DNA of 64,000 nucleotides from Hygrophila difformis (GCA_030278955.1 JAOANR010000015.1:41138487-41202486); one strand, 5' to 3'; shown: positions 43,657 through 55,617, numbered from the stretch's first letter. The notes: generated by a model from the sequence alone, not told the origin. Numbers and translations: made by a program.

Positions 43657-45592
43657 GCAGTTAATGTAAAATTGCTAACCTCACTCACCAGGGATGATGT
43701 GATGAATATCTGCGGTGACCACGTCCCAGAGTGGATATCATTCCCTGTGTTTGAGCAGGTTTTAATGCTTGTTAAAAATGGTTTCTTTTTGTTTAAAGAC
43801 GCGGTGTTCAAAGTGTTAAAACTTTTATAGATAGAGTGTATAATATATATGCACGGAATGTTTCTGTTAGTGTCACTTTGTGCCGACTTAAATCTGTTTG
43901 TACTTCAAGCTTCGATAAATTGGGAGGATATGATTTTTCGAGTTTCCTTTGTTTGAGCAATGTCATTGGTTAGTTTTCTTTAGATATGGTATCACTAGAG
44001 GGCTTTGTTAAAAATTGACAGATCTAATAGGGGCTTTATACTATGAATATGAGATTGTTCATTTTACAGTTCATAAGTTTCGAATTTCTTTACTCATTTT
44101 TGCTGCTCTGACTGCATTCAGGTAAAATGGCTGAACAAACAACTGAGTAATTGTGGTCATATGTTGCAGATGTAAGCTCCCATTTTCCTTGGTCTCTATT
44201 GGGTTTAGCTATTTCTTGTGAGTATAGGACAATAGAGCATCTTCTGTTGTCGATAAACGTATGCACTTTCTTTTCTTTTTTGCTTTTTCTCTTTTTTAAA
44301 GTGTCCATCTAAAATTTTCCTTAATTAGCCAACAGAGGCTATCATCAAAGAAACTGTTGAACCATTGTTGGAAGATTACCGCCCCCTGGGATTACTTCCT
44401 TGAAGTTCAGCGAATTGTTCCTTGGATCTGTGCCTCCTAAAATTGAAGGTTGCAACACTGCTGAACAAGTTGCTATTAAATATACTTAATCATTTTCTCT
44501 GCTTTGCCCTTCATATTATAACTCAATTCAGCTAAGAAGAACATAAGTTCATTTAACTTTGCCACATTTTACCTATTTCGTATGTAATTACTTAATTCAT
44601 GCAGGGATTTGAGTTCAGAGTCTTAAAGGTGGTCAAGTCATAATGGACATTGACCTTCGATGGGGAGGTGCAAGCATTGTTCTTGTTGTTGGAGCAGCAG
44701 TTGTTGCTTCTATACCCATTCAGGTTGATAGATAAATTATTTCAGTCAGTAGCACAACTTTGGTACCTAAAGTGGTCTAAAGTTAAAAATCAACTTTCTT
44801 TTTCTTTACAGTTGAAGGATCTTCAAGTTTTTGCTGTGGTTCGTGCTATTTTCCAACTTGCAGAGGAGATTCCTTGTATATCGGCTGTTGTTGTTGCTCT
44901 ACTGGCTGAGGTACGTATGAAGATACTCTGTAATTTGCTCGTCTTCACAGATTCAGAATTTTAATCATGTGTTAGTAACATTGGTTTTCTATGTATGATT
45001 GATCAAATTATAACTTTTGTTTTGTTTCCACTACATTCAGCCAAAGCCACGGATCGATTACACTTTGAAGGCCATTGGAGGAAGTCTAACCGCTCTTCCT
45101 GGGGATTTCTGATATGATTGATGTCAGTTTCATATTTTTCTTATAGATGGGATGATCACTTCTGTCTATTTGGACTGACTATTCATTTTATGGATTGTCA
45201 CACTGTTAATAGCATTGTGACTGATACGCTCCAATGGCCACACAGGATTGTTGTGCCTATCGGTGGCATACCTGTCGACACAAGGTGACTCCTTTCATAC
45301 ATGTCTTACTCTTAACGACTTTCCTATTTTTCTTGCTCTTCTCAAGTTACTATGTTTACTGCTGCATAATATTTCGTGCATTTGGCAGTTTACTGAATTG
45401 GAGCTCAAGCCAATCGCGAAGGTTACAGTGACTGTAGTAAAGGCGAATGACCTCAAGAACATGGAGCTGATTGGAAAATCTGATCCCTACGTTGCTCTCC
45501 ATATGCACCCACTCTTTAGAGTCAAAATAAAAGTTGTGGACAACAACTTGAATCCTGTGTGGAACGAAAAATTTGAACTTATTGCTGAATAA
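43657..45592 (+). pseudogene. Synaptotagmin-like (SMP plus C2) gene remnant, 8 exons, several frameshifts
   Basis: It resembles plant SYT/NTMC2 proteins, which tether ER to plasma membrane through an SMP lipid-transfer domain and C2 domains. Exons: 43657-43758 (TRDDVMNICGDHVPEWISFP), 44122-44171 (VKWLNKQLS), 44329-44448, 44605-44723 (MDIDLRWGGASIVL), 44812-44910 (LKDLQVFAVVRAIFQLAEE), 45041-45122, 45213-45284 (QWPHRIVVPIGGIPVDT) and 45389-45592 (C2A start, VTVVKANDLKNMELIGKSDP, to FELIAE then stop). Frame is lost in exon 2 (one base missing in the LWPYVAD region), exon 3 (short C run before TSLKFS), exon 4 (in-frame stop) and exon 6 (extra G after LTALPG). The N-terminal membrane anchor, the rest of C2A and C2B are absent. 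It is a captured, non-functional copy. Confidence 0.85.
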
Positions 45593-47940
45593 AAACCAGT
45601 TCGGGTGCTTGGGCGCTAGAATCGCTTGCAAGTCAGCCTCCCCACATCGAGGGGTGTCGTGCCATTTGGGGTTACTCCAGCCCCTCAGCCCTCGAAAACA
45701 AGCAGCCATAGCTTTTGTCGCGGGAAAAGCATGTTGTAATTTTTTATTACCTTTTGCGTATAAGTGTTGCCTCTTGAAACATTATTCTTGTAATTCGAAA
45801 TTGTAGGATCCAGGCTATGACTTTTGAAACGGGAATGGTGTGTTCCTTTTTATTTGCTTTTTCTTCCCAATTTTGTGTCGTCTGTTTGAATTTTGTTTAT
45901 TGCGTTATTTCTGGTCGTTATTTTTTTATTGTCTTTTGTGTATAATTGTTGGATCTTAAAATATTATGCTTGTAATTCGAAAATGTAGGATCCAGGTTAT
46001 GAATTTTGAAACAGGAATAGAGTATTCCTTATTTTTGGTTTTTTCTCCTGGACATTTCAATGTCCTTGAAGTGCCAGTGGTTCAGTTCGGATTCACATAT
46101 GTTTTATAATTGTTATTGTCTGCCGCTGTCTTCAATATCCTTAAATTTTTTGCCCTGCGTATCCTTATAGAATTATGTGGTGTTGACAGTTCAATGTGAA
46201 GTTTATGTTGTGAAATAGAACGTTCGTTGTGCATTTTACTGTTTCTTTGTACCATTCATGGGTTATTAATTAGAATATGTTTGGAAGGCTATGTGAGAAT
46301 GCATTGCTGATGTTATATTGACCAGTGGTCATCCTTTTTGTTTACTTGTTATTTAGATCTTCAGATTGATAATTTGGCTATCTGAATCTCTATTGAGGTG
46401 TTGTTTTCCTTAATAAATCTCTGAACCAATCTCAGATCTGTGCCTTCATTTTCTAATTAATTATATGTTTTAATTAGATATCTGGTTGTATATGAGCATG
46501 TTTTTAATGCAATGACTAATGTTTGTTGAATAATTTCCTGGTAGTTGCAAGATGTGAGCCAGATCTGGATGCAGAGGTTGAATCAACTGCGGAAGTGGCG
46601 TATCTTGGAGTTCTTCGAATGAACTACGTCCAAAATTATTGAATAATTTTGGAAAATGACTTGAATCAAATGGGTCATCTTGCTGTCCTCTTGTTCCTTA
46701 TCATCTTTTATTAACAAAGTAAGTGAATTTGTGTGTGCCATCTTGCAGTTATTTGTATACCATGTATTATTCACTGAATTTCATCTGTATAGGCTTCAAT
46801 ACACGCACCTTGAACACGTCCTCTCTTCACTGCGAAGCTAGCTTCATATGCATCACTAAAGTTGAAGATGCTGCTGCTTCTGATCAGAAAATCTATTTAC
46901 AATGAATTCCACCTCAGTGTTCGGAAATGAATCTGTAGAACACATTTTCTCTGGGCAATGTAAGTGATTTGAATTTAATATTTTGTCCCTTTGTGCACCA
47001 GTAGAATCGTTTACCTACATATAAGTGGTTTGTATGGATTGAGGGATTTGAGAGGCATTCAAAATCCGCAAGAGAAAATCTTCCTACTTGTTTGCATTAG
47101 TAGTGTAACGATTATGAATGATTTTTAATTCCCCTTCCCTAATTTTCTATTTAAGTGGGATTTCAAATTACACCTAAAATTTTGGTTGTAAGCATTTTTC
47201 CCAAGAATTGAGTTCATGGCTTTCCTTCTTTTATTCTGAACTCCACCATGCTCAGAATTCTATAGCTTTTATGTATTTCAATTATTATATTTTCTTTTCT
47301 TTACTCTAGAGGATTGATCCTGTACTTCTACAACCTACAATACATTTTTTAATTAGTGCATATTTAGGTAGGAATCGGTACTAGGTTTGTGGAGTATACT
47401 CATTCATGTAGCAAGTTTTTTTTTTTTTTTTTTTTAATGTCAAATAGTTGAGAGTTCTTACTTATGCAACAACTTATTAAATTTGTAATGACTCATGGAG
47501 GAACAAGCCATTTGAACATCGATGGCATCATAGCTCATGTCATTTCACCTATCGAGGTTGGAATTTTTGATGTCAGATTTTATGTCCTTTATGCCTAATA
47601 TGATTCTTCCTGATATAATCTTTTTTTAAATATGAAATATTAAAAGTAAATATGATCTTTGTTCATTCTATTGCTAGAACGAATATTACTTTCCGAAGAG
47701 CGTGAACAATTGCCCAACTCTTAACTTTAGTTTGGGCACACTATATTTTATATGTTGAATTCTACTATAGAACTTGTTGTAAGCATTTTCTTCTCACGTG
47801 TTTGTGGCTCAATTGTCTTTGGATGCCATTATTAGTGACATGTTACATTTTGTAATCAACATTTTCGATTTCTCATTTTCTTTAGACGTAATTTTCATGC
47901 ATATTACTTATCCGACCATGACAAATTTCAACATAGTTTC
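45593..47940 (+). other. Helitron 3' part without recognised genes
   Basis: Contains a diverged repeat of a ~190-bp stretch (TTGTAATTCGAAA(T)TGTAGGATCCAGG at 45790 and 45972) and otherwise T-rich sequence. A region near 46550-46620 may be a decayed exon but is not assignable. Confidence 0.45.
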
Positions 47941-47986
47941 TTCTTCGCCGGCGCGCAGCGTAGCGCGCACCACAACCGAGTTCTAG

Positions 47987-49140
47987 TATATATATATATA
48001 CTAGCATGCATGATGATCAAGTGAGGAATGATTCGAATTTCAGATTGCTGCACAAAATCAACATCAAGATTCATTCATGGGTTTGTACAAGCTTCAAAAT
48101 AAGCAGCAGCTTTGATGGGTTTGTATCATTTGTACCAATCTTTTGAATAATATTGGCCTCGGCCCCCTTTTTTTTCTTTAAAAAAAAAAAAAAAAAGTAA
48201 GCTGCAGCTCTCTATCTCAAGTGTCAAAAATCACGAGCAATAATTCGGGATCTCAATCTTAAAAAATCACTCGGTATTATTATTATATACTACTTCATTA
48301 AGCAATGACAAATTTTACCATTTAGTTTATAGTATCATTATAAATCTTTGAAATGGTATACAATGCAAGTATACTACTAGCTAGACTTCTTGGAAAAAAT
48401 GTGATGTTAGCCCTCTAACTAAACTCGTATTTCTATCATATTGTCATTTAAATAATCTCAAGTGTGAATAGCAATAGTATTTAAAACTGGTGTTGCATAT
48501 TGTATCTTAAATTAACAAATACTTCAGTAGGAATCTGTAGATTTATTTGACCTTTTCTGATAAAGAGGTATTACCTAAAACAATAAAAACTAGTAAAAAA
48601 TCAAAGGTAAGAACATAAATCCAAGCTGTAAGGTTCATCATTATATTAGTGTATATATATATATATATATATATATTGGGGTCAAACCATATCTGTGAGT
48701 AGGTATTGGCATTGCCGCTATATTTTTACTTTGTATATACTGCTATGTAAATCCCAATACGTATGAGGTGATATTTAAACAAGTAGGTGAAAGAAATTTG
48801 TTTGGCCACAAGTCATTACTTAACAACATGTTGTGTAATAAATAGTAGTATTGTATTGCCAAACAAATTTAACATTTTTCAATAATTCAAAGGAATATTG
48901 CGTGGTTGTAAATGCTCCTTTCCTGGAAAAATATGACATGATGGTTTTGTTTTGTGGTGCTGGAAAATTTTAGTTGGAAAAGTATTCATTATGAATATGA
49001 ATGCGATAGGAGTAGTAAATGTTTACAGCCCACACTTATTAATTGGAAAAATCAAGAATACAGTACTCCAATATCTGTATGTGATGAAGCATACATGTAT
49101 ATGTATTACTTCCTATGTTACTTATTTATTGACACATATG
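47987..49140. other. AT-rich intergenic sequence
   Basis: No gene is recognised. TA runs lie at 47987-48000 and 48652-48676, and a poly-A run at 48179-48197. Confidence 0.5.
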
Positions 49141-49147
49141 GGTTTTG

Positions 49148-49373
49148 ATACTGTTTATTAAGTAATTTGTATTCGACTTTTTAATACAATTATATATGAT
49201 AAAATATAGTCAAGTGAGATCTTGTTGGATTCGTCTAATCGCATAGATTTAGAATATCAAGTTTTCATAATTTTTACTTGTATGCAATTTGAGTTATTGA
49301 CGATTAAAAATGTGTATTGAATTGCGTGAAATGTGGATCCGTGACAATTAAAAAGGAACCGATGTAGTACATT
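49148..49373. mobile_element. Stowaway MITE fragment
   Basis: The interior matches the MITE at 63466-63725 closely (for example GATCTTGTTGGATTCGTCTA and GAATTGCGTGAAATGTGG). The right end is GGAACCGATGTAGTA; the left end lacks the CTCCCTCCG terminus, so it is truncated or highly diverged. Confidence 0.7.
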
Positions 49374-50189
49374 ATTATACTGTGTCCACATATATGCAAA
49401 TGCAACTCTTGCTGCAATAGAATATCATCAAGAAGTTTTCATATTAAGCAATAACATTATATGTCAAATTAAACATCGGCCAAGATTGTAACAGGAAGAA
49501 AGGATGTTAAACATCATAAGCAATGGAGCTGCAAAGTTCCATTCATTCTCCAACCACAAGGAATGTTTTAAGTTTTTTTTTTTTACTTTTAACAATATAC
49601 AGAGTCCAAAGTCCAAAATCCAAAGCACAAGCTCCATCATATCCTTTGGTTTACAAGACAAGATAGCACAAGATCACAAGATCAAAATGGGTTACAAGTG
49701 TGTCGTCATTACTAATACAACTCTATGTACAATGACAACTAACTACTCCAGAAGCATATATAGGGGACGTTTGGGAGTCAGCAGATCTGCTAGCAGATAG
49801 CAGATTCGGAGAGATAAATGTGAGAGGATATGCTCTTCCAATATGCTATATGCTAACAAATATGCTTGCTTCCAAACATACTCATACTGCCCACTGCACC
49901 ACCTCGGTCTTGAGTTCGAATCCCACCATTCGAATTTTGAAGCCGTGTCTGTGCTAGTTTATAGTACAAGACACAATACTTACTTAACACAGACAAATAC
50001 TACACAGCAACTAGGGATCCATCTTCAAACCTCAGCACTCCGGTCATCAAAAGTGTTGGCTGAGCTCTTCAACATTACATGATAGTATCAATTAATCGAT
50101 ACATAAGGCACGAAGCGACTGCTTTTACCTCGGGCGTTTTCAATCGGGACAAGTGTCTCCTAGAAATGGAATACAGAATGCTGCTGCTG
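49374..50189 (-). other. 3' flank of the DUF668 gene
   Basis: Includes the probable 3' untranslated region. At 49905-49930 GAGTTCGAATCCCACC resembles a tRNA B box, which may mark an old SINE, but no A box, tail or duplication was found. Confidence 0.4.
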
Positions 50190-51983
50190 CTAGTCGAGGC
50201 GCCCATCGTGCACTTGATGTTGATGAGCCACTGCCTCGGTTTCCCTACCGAATCTCCATATATTGTTTAGACCTATAAGAAGCCTAACAATGGTTTCCTC
50301 CGTCTTTTCTTGGTTTGCAAAGAAAAGTGTCTGCACAAGAAGCACATTCGCCTTCGAAATGAAGCTCTGGTGCTCTATGCTCCTCATCGACTGCCATCTT
50401 ATCATGTTATGAGCCAGCGGACCCAACCATTCTAGTATTTCCAACATTGACTCATTATGTTCGCTCCCGGGATATGGAGACGAAGGCAGGCTCTCGGATC
50501 CCGGCCTCAGTCTGGCCCTCAACTCTTTCCGGACGCTGGAAGGGAGCATATTGTACAGATCGTCCCGTGCATCCTGACCAATCAGACGAGGGGATGCCAC
50601 GAGCTTCTCGATGAAAACAATCACATTTGCATAGTGAAGCGCCAGCGCCGACGCCCCAAGGGTTTCTGGCCGTGGATTCAACAGCTTGTTCCGAGATTCC
50701 ACGAATAACCGGTCTCCACTACTCATGTGTTCTTGTGTCCGTGGTTTCTCGTTGGCATCTTTATTACCATCCAAACCACTGGGACGGACATCAATCGGGT
50801 AAGAGTATCCGTCCCCCATGGGAAACCCTGCGCCGCCACTCATAACACCCCCTGCCCCAGTGAGAGGCCCTGACATGAACGCTGCTGCTTTCGACTTCTG
50901 GAGCGTAATTTTCTGATCGCCTCCATCGTGAGACTTATACCGAAACTGCCACAACCGAAAGCCACTCCTGCTTGGTTTCAAAACAGGTTCCGAACTGGCC
51001 GTGGCCGACTGCATTATGGGACCGGAGAAGTACCCAGGACTATTATAATTCTCCGATACAGGACTACTCGCAGCCATCGACCTTGCTAGAGGCCCCGATC
51101 GGAACTCGCTCGGGATATTCTTCCCCATTAACGGACCCGACATCGACACAAACTTCCCGGACACACCAGATGAATGCTTGGGGACACAATTCTCGGACGG
51201 ATAAACCGACGACTGCAGAAAGATGGTCGAATGGCCACGCCGATGATTATAATTAGTATCCATAACAGCCCTAGCATCCTCCTCAACTCCATTTCTTCCA
51301 AAAACATGTCCGATTCTATCATACACAGTGAACAACGACCTCGCCAATAAAAGCACTGTATAATCATATGTTCGACTCCAAAGCGAACTGTCCTTAAGTC
51401 GCCTCACCTCTTGCCGCTTGGAAAAAACCCTCTTCTCATATTCAACCAATGTAATGCCATCCACAGCATCACTGCACTTCATCCGTTTCAGAGCTTGTTC
51501 GAGATCCGCCAGTGTCTCCATGGATTGATACAGATTGTTATTCGTCCCGACAAACCTCTCCATCTTCTTTATCTTCTTCTCCATTTTCTTCCACGAGAAT
51601 CGCCAGCCGTAGGCGTCCCCATTGTTCCTCATCAGGTCGTTGAAGGCACGGTCGAAGCTCCTCAACAGGGGATCGGTGCACTTTTTGGATAATCGGGAGA
51701 CGGCCATGGCCACGTGGACGACGTTCTCGGTCATCTCCGAACATATCAACGAGACTATGAAGTCTTCGTTTTCGGAGACGAGGTTCCTTATTCCCACGGA
51801 ATTTGAGATCTCTTCCCGGAGCTTTGCCACCTGTTTGTCTGACAGTTGTTGCCATAAGTGGATGAGCTTCGCCATCAGGCTCGCGGCCTCGAAGGCGAGC
51901 ACCGCGACACGTGGCGTTGCGCCGGTGAGTTCTGGCTTCTTCGACCTCGGCCACAGGTTTTGGAACCATGATTGAGCTACCAT
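50190..51983 (-). CDS. DUF3475/DUF668 protein, PSI-related (597 aa, intact)
   Basis: A single coding exon. The start MVAQSWFQNLW matches the subgroup of Arabidopsis DUF668 proteins such as At5g04550 that begin MV-x-x-WF-x-x-LW, unlike the myristoylated PSI1-3 group. Residues about 25-85 form the DUF3475 domain (VAVLAFEAASLMAKLIHLWQ). Residues about 440-530 form DUF668 (LALHYANVIVFIEKL, then LGPLAHNMIRWQ). The middle is polar with repeated SGP motifs and is probably disordered. PSI proteins promote growth downstream of the peptide hormone PSK; the function of this subgroup is less clear. No lesion is seen. The leader contains an intron. Confidence 0.92.
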   Translation of the reverse strand: MVAQSWFQNLWPRSKKPELTGATPRVAVLAFEAASLMAKLIHLWQQLSDKQVAKLREEISNSVGIRNLVSENEDFIVSLICSEMTENVVHVAMAVSRLSKKCTDPLLRSFDRAFNDLMRNNGDAYGWRFSWKKMEKKIKKMERFVGTNNNLYQSMETLADLEQALKRMKCSDAVDGITLVEYEKRVFSKRQEVRRLKDSSLWSRTYDYTVLLLARSLFTVYDRIGHVFGRNGVEEDARAVMDTNYNHRRGHSTIFLQSSVYPSENCVPKHSSGVSGKFVSMSGPLMGKNIPSEFRSGPLARSMAASSPVSENYNSPGYFSGPIMQSATASSEPVLKPSRSGFRLWQFRYKSHDGGDQKITLQKSKAAAFMSGPLTGAGGVMSGGAGFPMGDGYSYPIDVRPSGLDGNKDANEKPRTQEHMSSGDRLFVESRNKLLNPRPETLGASALALHYANVIVFIEKLVASPRLIGQDARDDLYNMLPSSVRKELRARLRPGSESLPSSPYPGSEHNESMLEILEWLGPLAHNMIRWQSMRSIEHQSFISKANVLLVQTLFFANQEKTEETIVRLLIGLNNIWRFGRETEAVAHQHQVHDGRLD

Positions 51984-52012
51984 TTCCGGCGGCTTTCGTC
52001 CACCTTAAGAGA

Positions 52013-52501
52013 ACTGAAAATGAAAACGCAGAGCGTCACAGACGACGGAATATGTCTTGTAAATCCAAAACAACAAATTTGAAAAAGGGGAATTGACGAA
52101 GAGCTACAAACAGAAAGATTCAATTTTGTTGACCAACTTTGGATTTTTCTTCTTTTCCTTCAGAAACACAGAATGTATGAATCTAAATCAGTGAACAAAA
52201 CAAACCGTAAAATCGATCTGTGGCTATTTAAGACAACAAGAAAGCCCCAACTTCCCAACTAACTTAATTACTAATTCCTCTGCTACATACTCCGTACAGT
52301 TTTTTCTTTAATAGAAAAAAGAAAGAAGATACAATAATTAAGTTGCTTATTCCAACAGCAAATGGAAAATTTGCAGACTCCAATTCTACTCAAACCTGGC
52401 AGAAAAATCAAGTCAAACATTCTCCACAAATCCACAAAGAGGAAAAAAAAACAAATAAAAGGATATAGTTAATTAAGGTAAGCACTTCAAGAACACATAC
52501 C
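52013..52501 (-). other. Leader (5' UTR) intron of the DUF668 gene
   Basis: On the minus strand, AAGAATCTGTG/GTATGTGTTC at 52501/52500 is a donor, and TTTTCATTTTCAG before TTCTCTTAAGG (52014/52013) is an acceptor 29 bases before the ATG. The intron is 487 bp (52014-52500). Leader exon sequence should continue upstream through the pyrimidine-rich minus-strand stretch at 52510-52870. Confidence 0.65.
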
Positions 52502-53530
52502 ACAGATTCTTGAGGCCACAAGAACTGTTTTTTTTTCCTTTAAAAAAAGGGAGTACAAAAAGAGCAGAACAAATATAAGAAAGACAAAAAAAGAAAAATG
52601 GAAGAAAGATGAATACCAGACGCTTGAGTAAGATAATTCTTGGAGGAGAAAAAAACTGGACCACTATTGAATCTGGTGAGAATCGGCAAGCACAAGTCAC
52701 GAGGTTGTAGTAAAGGGACAAAAAAGAAGAGTTGGAAAAATGCTAGTAGAGCAGAGAAAAAAGGAAATGTAGAAAAGGAGAGGGGGAAGAAGCACAAAGA
52801 AGGGTAAGAGGAAGACCAGCTAAAGGCAAAGCAGAGGAGGCAAGAGGGCCGATATTGTAGAATGTGGAATACTAGAAAAGTAGGAAAACAAAACCGTGTG
52901 GAATTTATGGAAGGGGTACATTTATTGCATTCCTGCTTCAATTCAATCCCCCACCTTTCACCTATTCTCCTTGTTGCCCCACTCCCATTGATTGTACATC
53001 TGTAGTACTATTTGTCTATTTGTGAAGGGTTTTTGGTCATTACATAATCCATCCTTATTGTTCCATTGTTCTTTTGTGGAATATTCAGACAAATGTAGTT
53101 ATATGGAAGAAAAGCTGGTTACTTTTGTTGACCTTTCTCAGTGTCAAAAAACTAATCCTAAAAATCTACTCCTACTATCAAACGAACTTAGATTCAAGCT
53201 AAGTGATACAATCACCGCCGACCCTTTGATTATTTTTGGTCCAGGATTCGTCTTTGATAGTTAGATTCTTGATCAAATCAAGCTCCATTTTAAAGCATTA
53301 AAACATGTGTACTTGCTTTTATCGATTTGTCCAAACTACCACCTCAACCTCAAATCCTCAATTCATTTTAGCTTTATGTAAAATCCCATTGTAAAAACTA
53401 AAACATGTTATTAGAATTCAACATAAAGTTTCACTTTTTTTATATTTAAAAGAATATATATATCTTTATCATATTAGTCAAGAAAACATAGCAGATTATG
53501 TTAGCAAAAGCAAAGATGAGCTTTCCGCCA
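52502..53530 (-). promoter_or_regulatory. Leader exon and promoter region of the DUF668 gene
   Basis: The plus strand is GA-rich at 52520-52860, hence CT-rich in the transcript direction, a common composition for plant leaders. No TATA box was fixed. 52990-53530 shows no gene or repeat. Confidence 0.4.
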
Positions 53531-53538
53531 TATATACC

Positions 53539-54087
53539 TAGGGTGGAAAAAATTACCGAAAACTCGGTATGCCAAACTTACCATATCGAAGATTACCGAA
53601 AAATATCGAAATTTAGGTATGCCGAAATTTAGGTATACCGAAATTTAGGTATGCCGAAAAAACGGTATGGGAATACGAGATTTTCGGTATTTCGGTATAC
53701 CGAAATACCGAAACATTAATTTTAATATTATTTTAAAATTTAATATATATTGTTGTGTTAAGACATTTGGAACTTTGAAGGGCCAATTTAAGTAATTTTT
53801 CGGTATACCCGCGATTGGAAGATGAACAGGGTATTGATTTTTTTGGGTATAGTTCGGTATGCCAATTTGTAACGGTATGTAATGCATTGTTCGGTATGTA
53901 AAATTTTCGGTATTTTCGGTAAATATAAGTTTCGGTACGGTAACGGCATAGATTATAGGAAACCGAGATTTTCGGTATACCGAAATATTCGGTATCGGTA
54001 TCGGTATGATTTTTATCCATACCGAAATTTTCGGTACGGTACGGTAACGGTAACGGTATTCCGGTATACCGATTTTTGCCACCCCTA
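53539..54087. mobile_element. hAT-type MITE of CGGTATACCGAAA repeats (549 bp)
   Basis: The ends TAGGGTGG and CCACCCCTA are inverted with one extra base. The 8-bp duplication TATATACC lies at 53531-53538 and 54088-54095. The interior is dense in CGGTAT, ATACCGAAA and TTTCGGTA, mutually inverted around an AT-rich core. No coding sequence. Confidence 0.92.
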
Positions 54088-54100
54088 TATATACCGATTA

Positions 54101-55617
54101 GGTTCCTATCCTGGGAGTATGTACTGCAAACATATGCAATTATTTGTAACCATTGGATCAAATTTTTTATTAAATCAATGGTGTAGATGATACAAGGACA
54201 ATTATGTAATTTACTACATCTTATTATTTTATAATTCATTTTAAATATAAAATATTATAAATTTTGGCTCGTATTCCATGATTCTTTTTGCAGCCTTTTC
54301 TGTTTGAAGGTAATGATGTCATGACAAAAACAGTCAGAGAAGAAGAGAAGACGATGGGTGTTTGAGACAGAATGTAAGTAAGTTTGAGACATAATGTGTT
54401 GAAGTTTAAGACAGAATGAAAGGAAGTTTGAGACAGAATGTTCAAGACTTCCGTATAGATGTTTGAGACAGAATGAATGGAAATTTGAGACATAATTTCT
54501 AGACTTCTTAGACAGAATGTATGTTACCATTGCACTTAGAATTCTATCATATTTTAGCCATTCTGTTTCATTCAATCTAACATTATGTCCTATGTAAGTT
54601 ATCATTCTGTCTCGAAGTATATATTACATCCTATTTTAGCCATTCTGTTTCCATATATCTACCATTCTGTTATCCTATTTTAGCCATTTTGTTTTCATAT
54701 ATCTAGCATTTTGTGATCATTTTTTAGCCATTTTGTTTACATATATCTAGCATTCTGTGATTCTTTTTTAGTCATTATGTTTTCATATATCTAGCATTCT
54801 ATTTTAAATACATTTACATTATGCAATACAAATATTCTTTTTTTGTTCCGCAACTTCAATTTTACACTACAATCTATTTTCTCTGTTTTCTCACATTCTG
54901 TTTAGTTTGTCTTGACATTCTAGTTTCACTCACGTAACATTCTATTTTGCTAACAATGACATAATACTTTCCCCACCGCTCGTGTACATAATAGGAGTTG
55001 ACATTTTGTTTGTATTTTTCTTATATTCTGTTTAGCCAACTTTAACATTATGTTTTAAGTATATTGACATTCTGCTATACATATATTCTTTTTCGTTCCG
55101 CAACTTCAAATTTACATTTACAATCTATTCTTTCTTTTTCCTCACATTCTGTTTACCTCGTTTGACATTCTTTTTTCACTATCGTAACATTATCTTTTAC
55201 ATATAATGATATAATGCTATCCCCACCTCTCTTACGTACATGATAGACATTGGCATTCTGTTTGTATTTTTCTTACATTATGTTTAGCCAAATTTAGCAT
55301 TCTGTTTTAAATACATTGACATTCTACTGTACATATATTTTTTTTGTTCCGCAACTTCTAATTTCCTGAAGAAGAAAAGATTTCTCAAAAAAGAAAAAAA
55401 GAATGATTATGTGAGAAGATAATCATTAATATATAGAAATTTTTATTAGATGGAATAGAGTAATCATTAATATAATTTTATACTATTATTTAAGTTTAGA
55501 AAAGGTAGTTACATATTTACCCCTATCATCAATCTCAACCATTTATTTAAATTTAGATCTAATAGTCAAAAAGTGTTACAGTATATACTGAAAAAAAATG
55601 CTCCCAGCACCTGAACC
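54101..55617. mobile_element. TIR element filled with inverted CATTCTGT arrays (1.5 kb)
   Basis: The left end GGTTCCTATCCTGGGAGTAT and the reversed right end GGTTCAGGTGCTGGGAGCAT match well, and similarity continues through GTAAC/TTGGATC. Adjacent 10-mers ATACCGATTA and ATATCGCATA agree at 7 of 10 and may be a decayed duplication, as in MULEs. The interior has GAGACAGAATG units at 54360-54525, then the inverse CATTCTGT units, often TTTAGCCATTCTGTTT, to 55330. A ~360-bp higher-order duplication is visible in the second part (54830-55110 and 55070-55345). No coding sequence. Confidence 0.65.

Larger units (their letters stand above)
42264..47986 (+). mobile_element. Helitron with captured synaptotagmin gene (5.7 kb)
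   Basis: The 3' end has the hairpin GCGCGCAGCGTAGCGCGC (47951-47968), then ACCACAACCGAGTT, CTAG and T in a TA run. The proposed 5' end is A/TCTAATATATATATATATAT at 42264. It resembles the start of the Helitron at 31121, but it lies in a TA-rich tract and is only inferred. A decayed synaptotagmin gene lies in the same orientation. No RepHel gene was seen, so it is non-autonomous. Confidence 0.65.

Noticed and set aside
49780..49990. A tRNA gene or SINE suggested by GAGTTCGAATCCCACC
   Set aside because: Only a B-box-like match; no cloverleaf, A box, tail or target duplication could be found.
50457..51975. Frames of 70-143 codons overlapping the DUF668 gene on both strands
   Set aside because: Shadows of a long GC-richer coding exon with a clear protein family.
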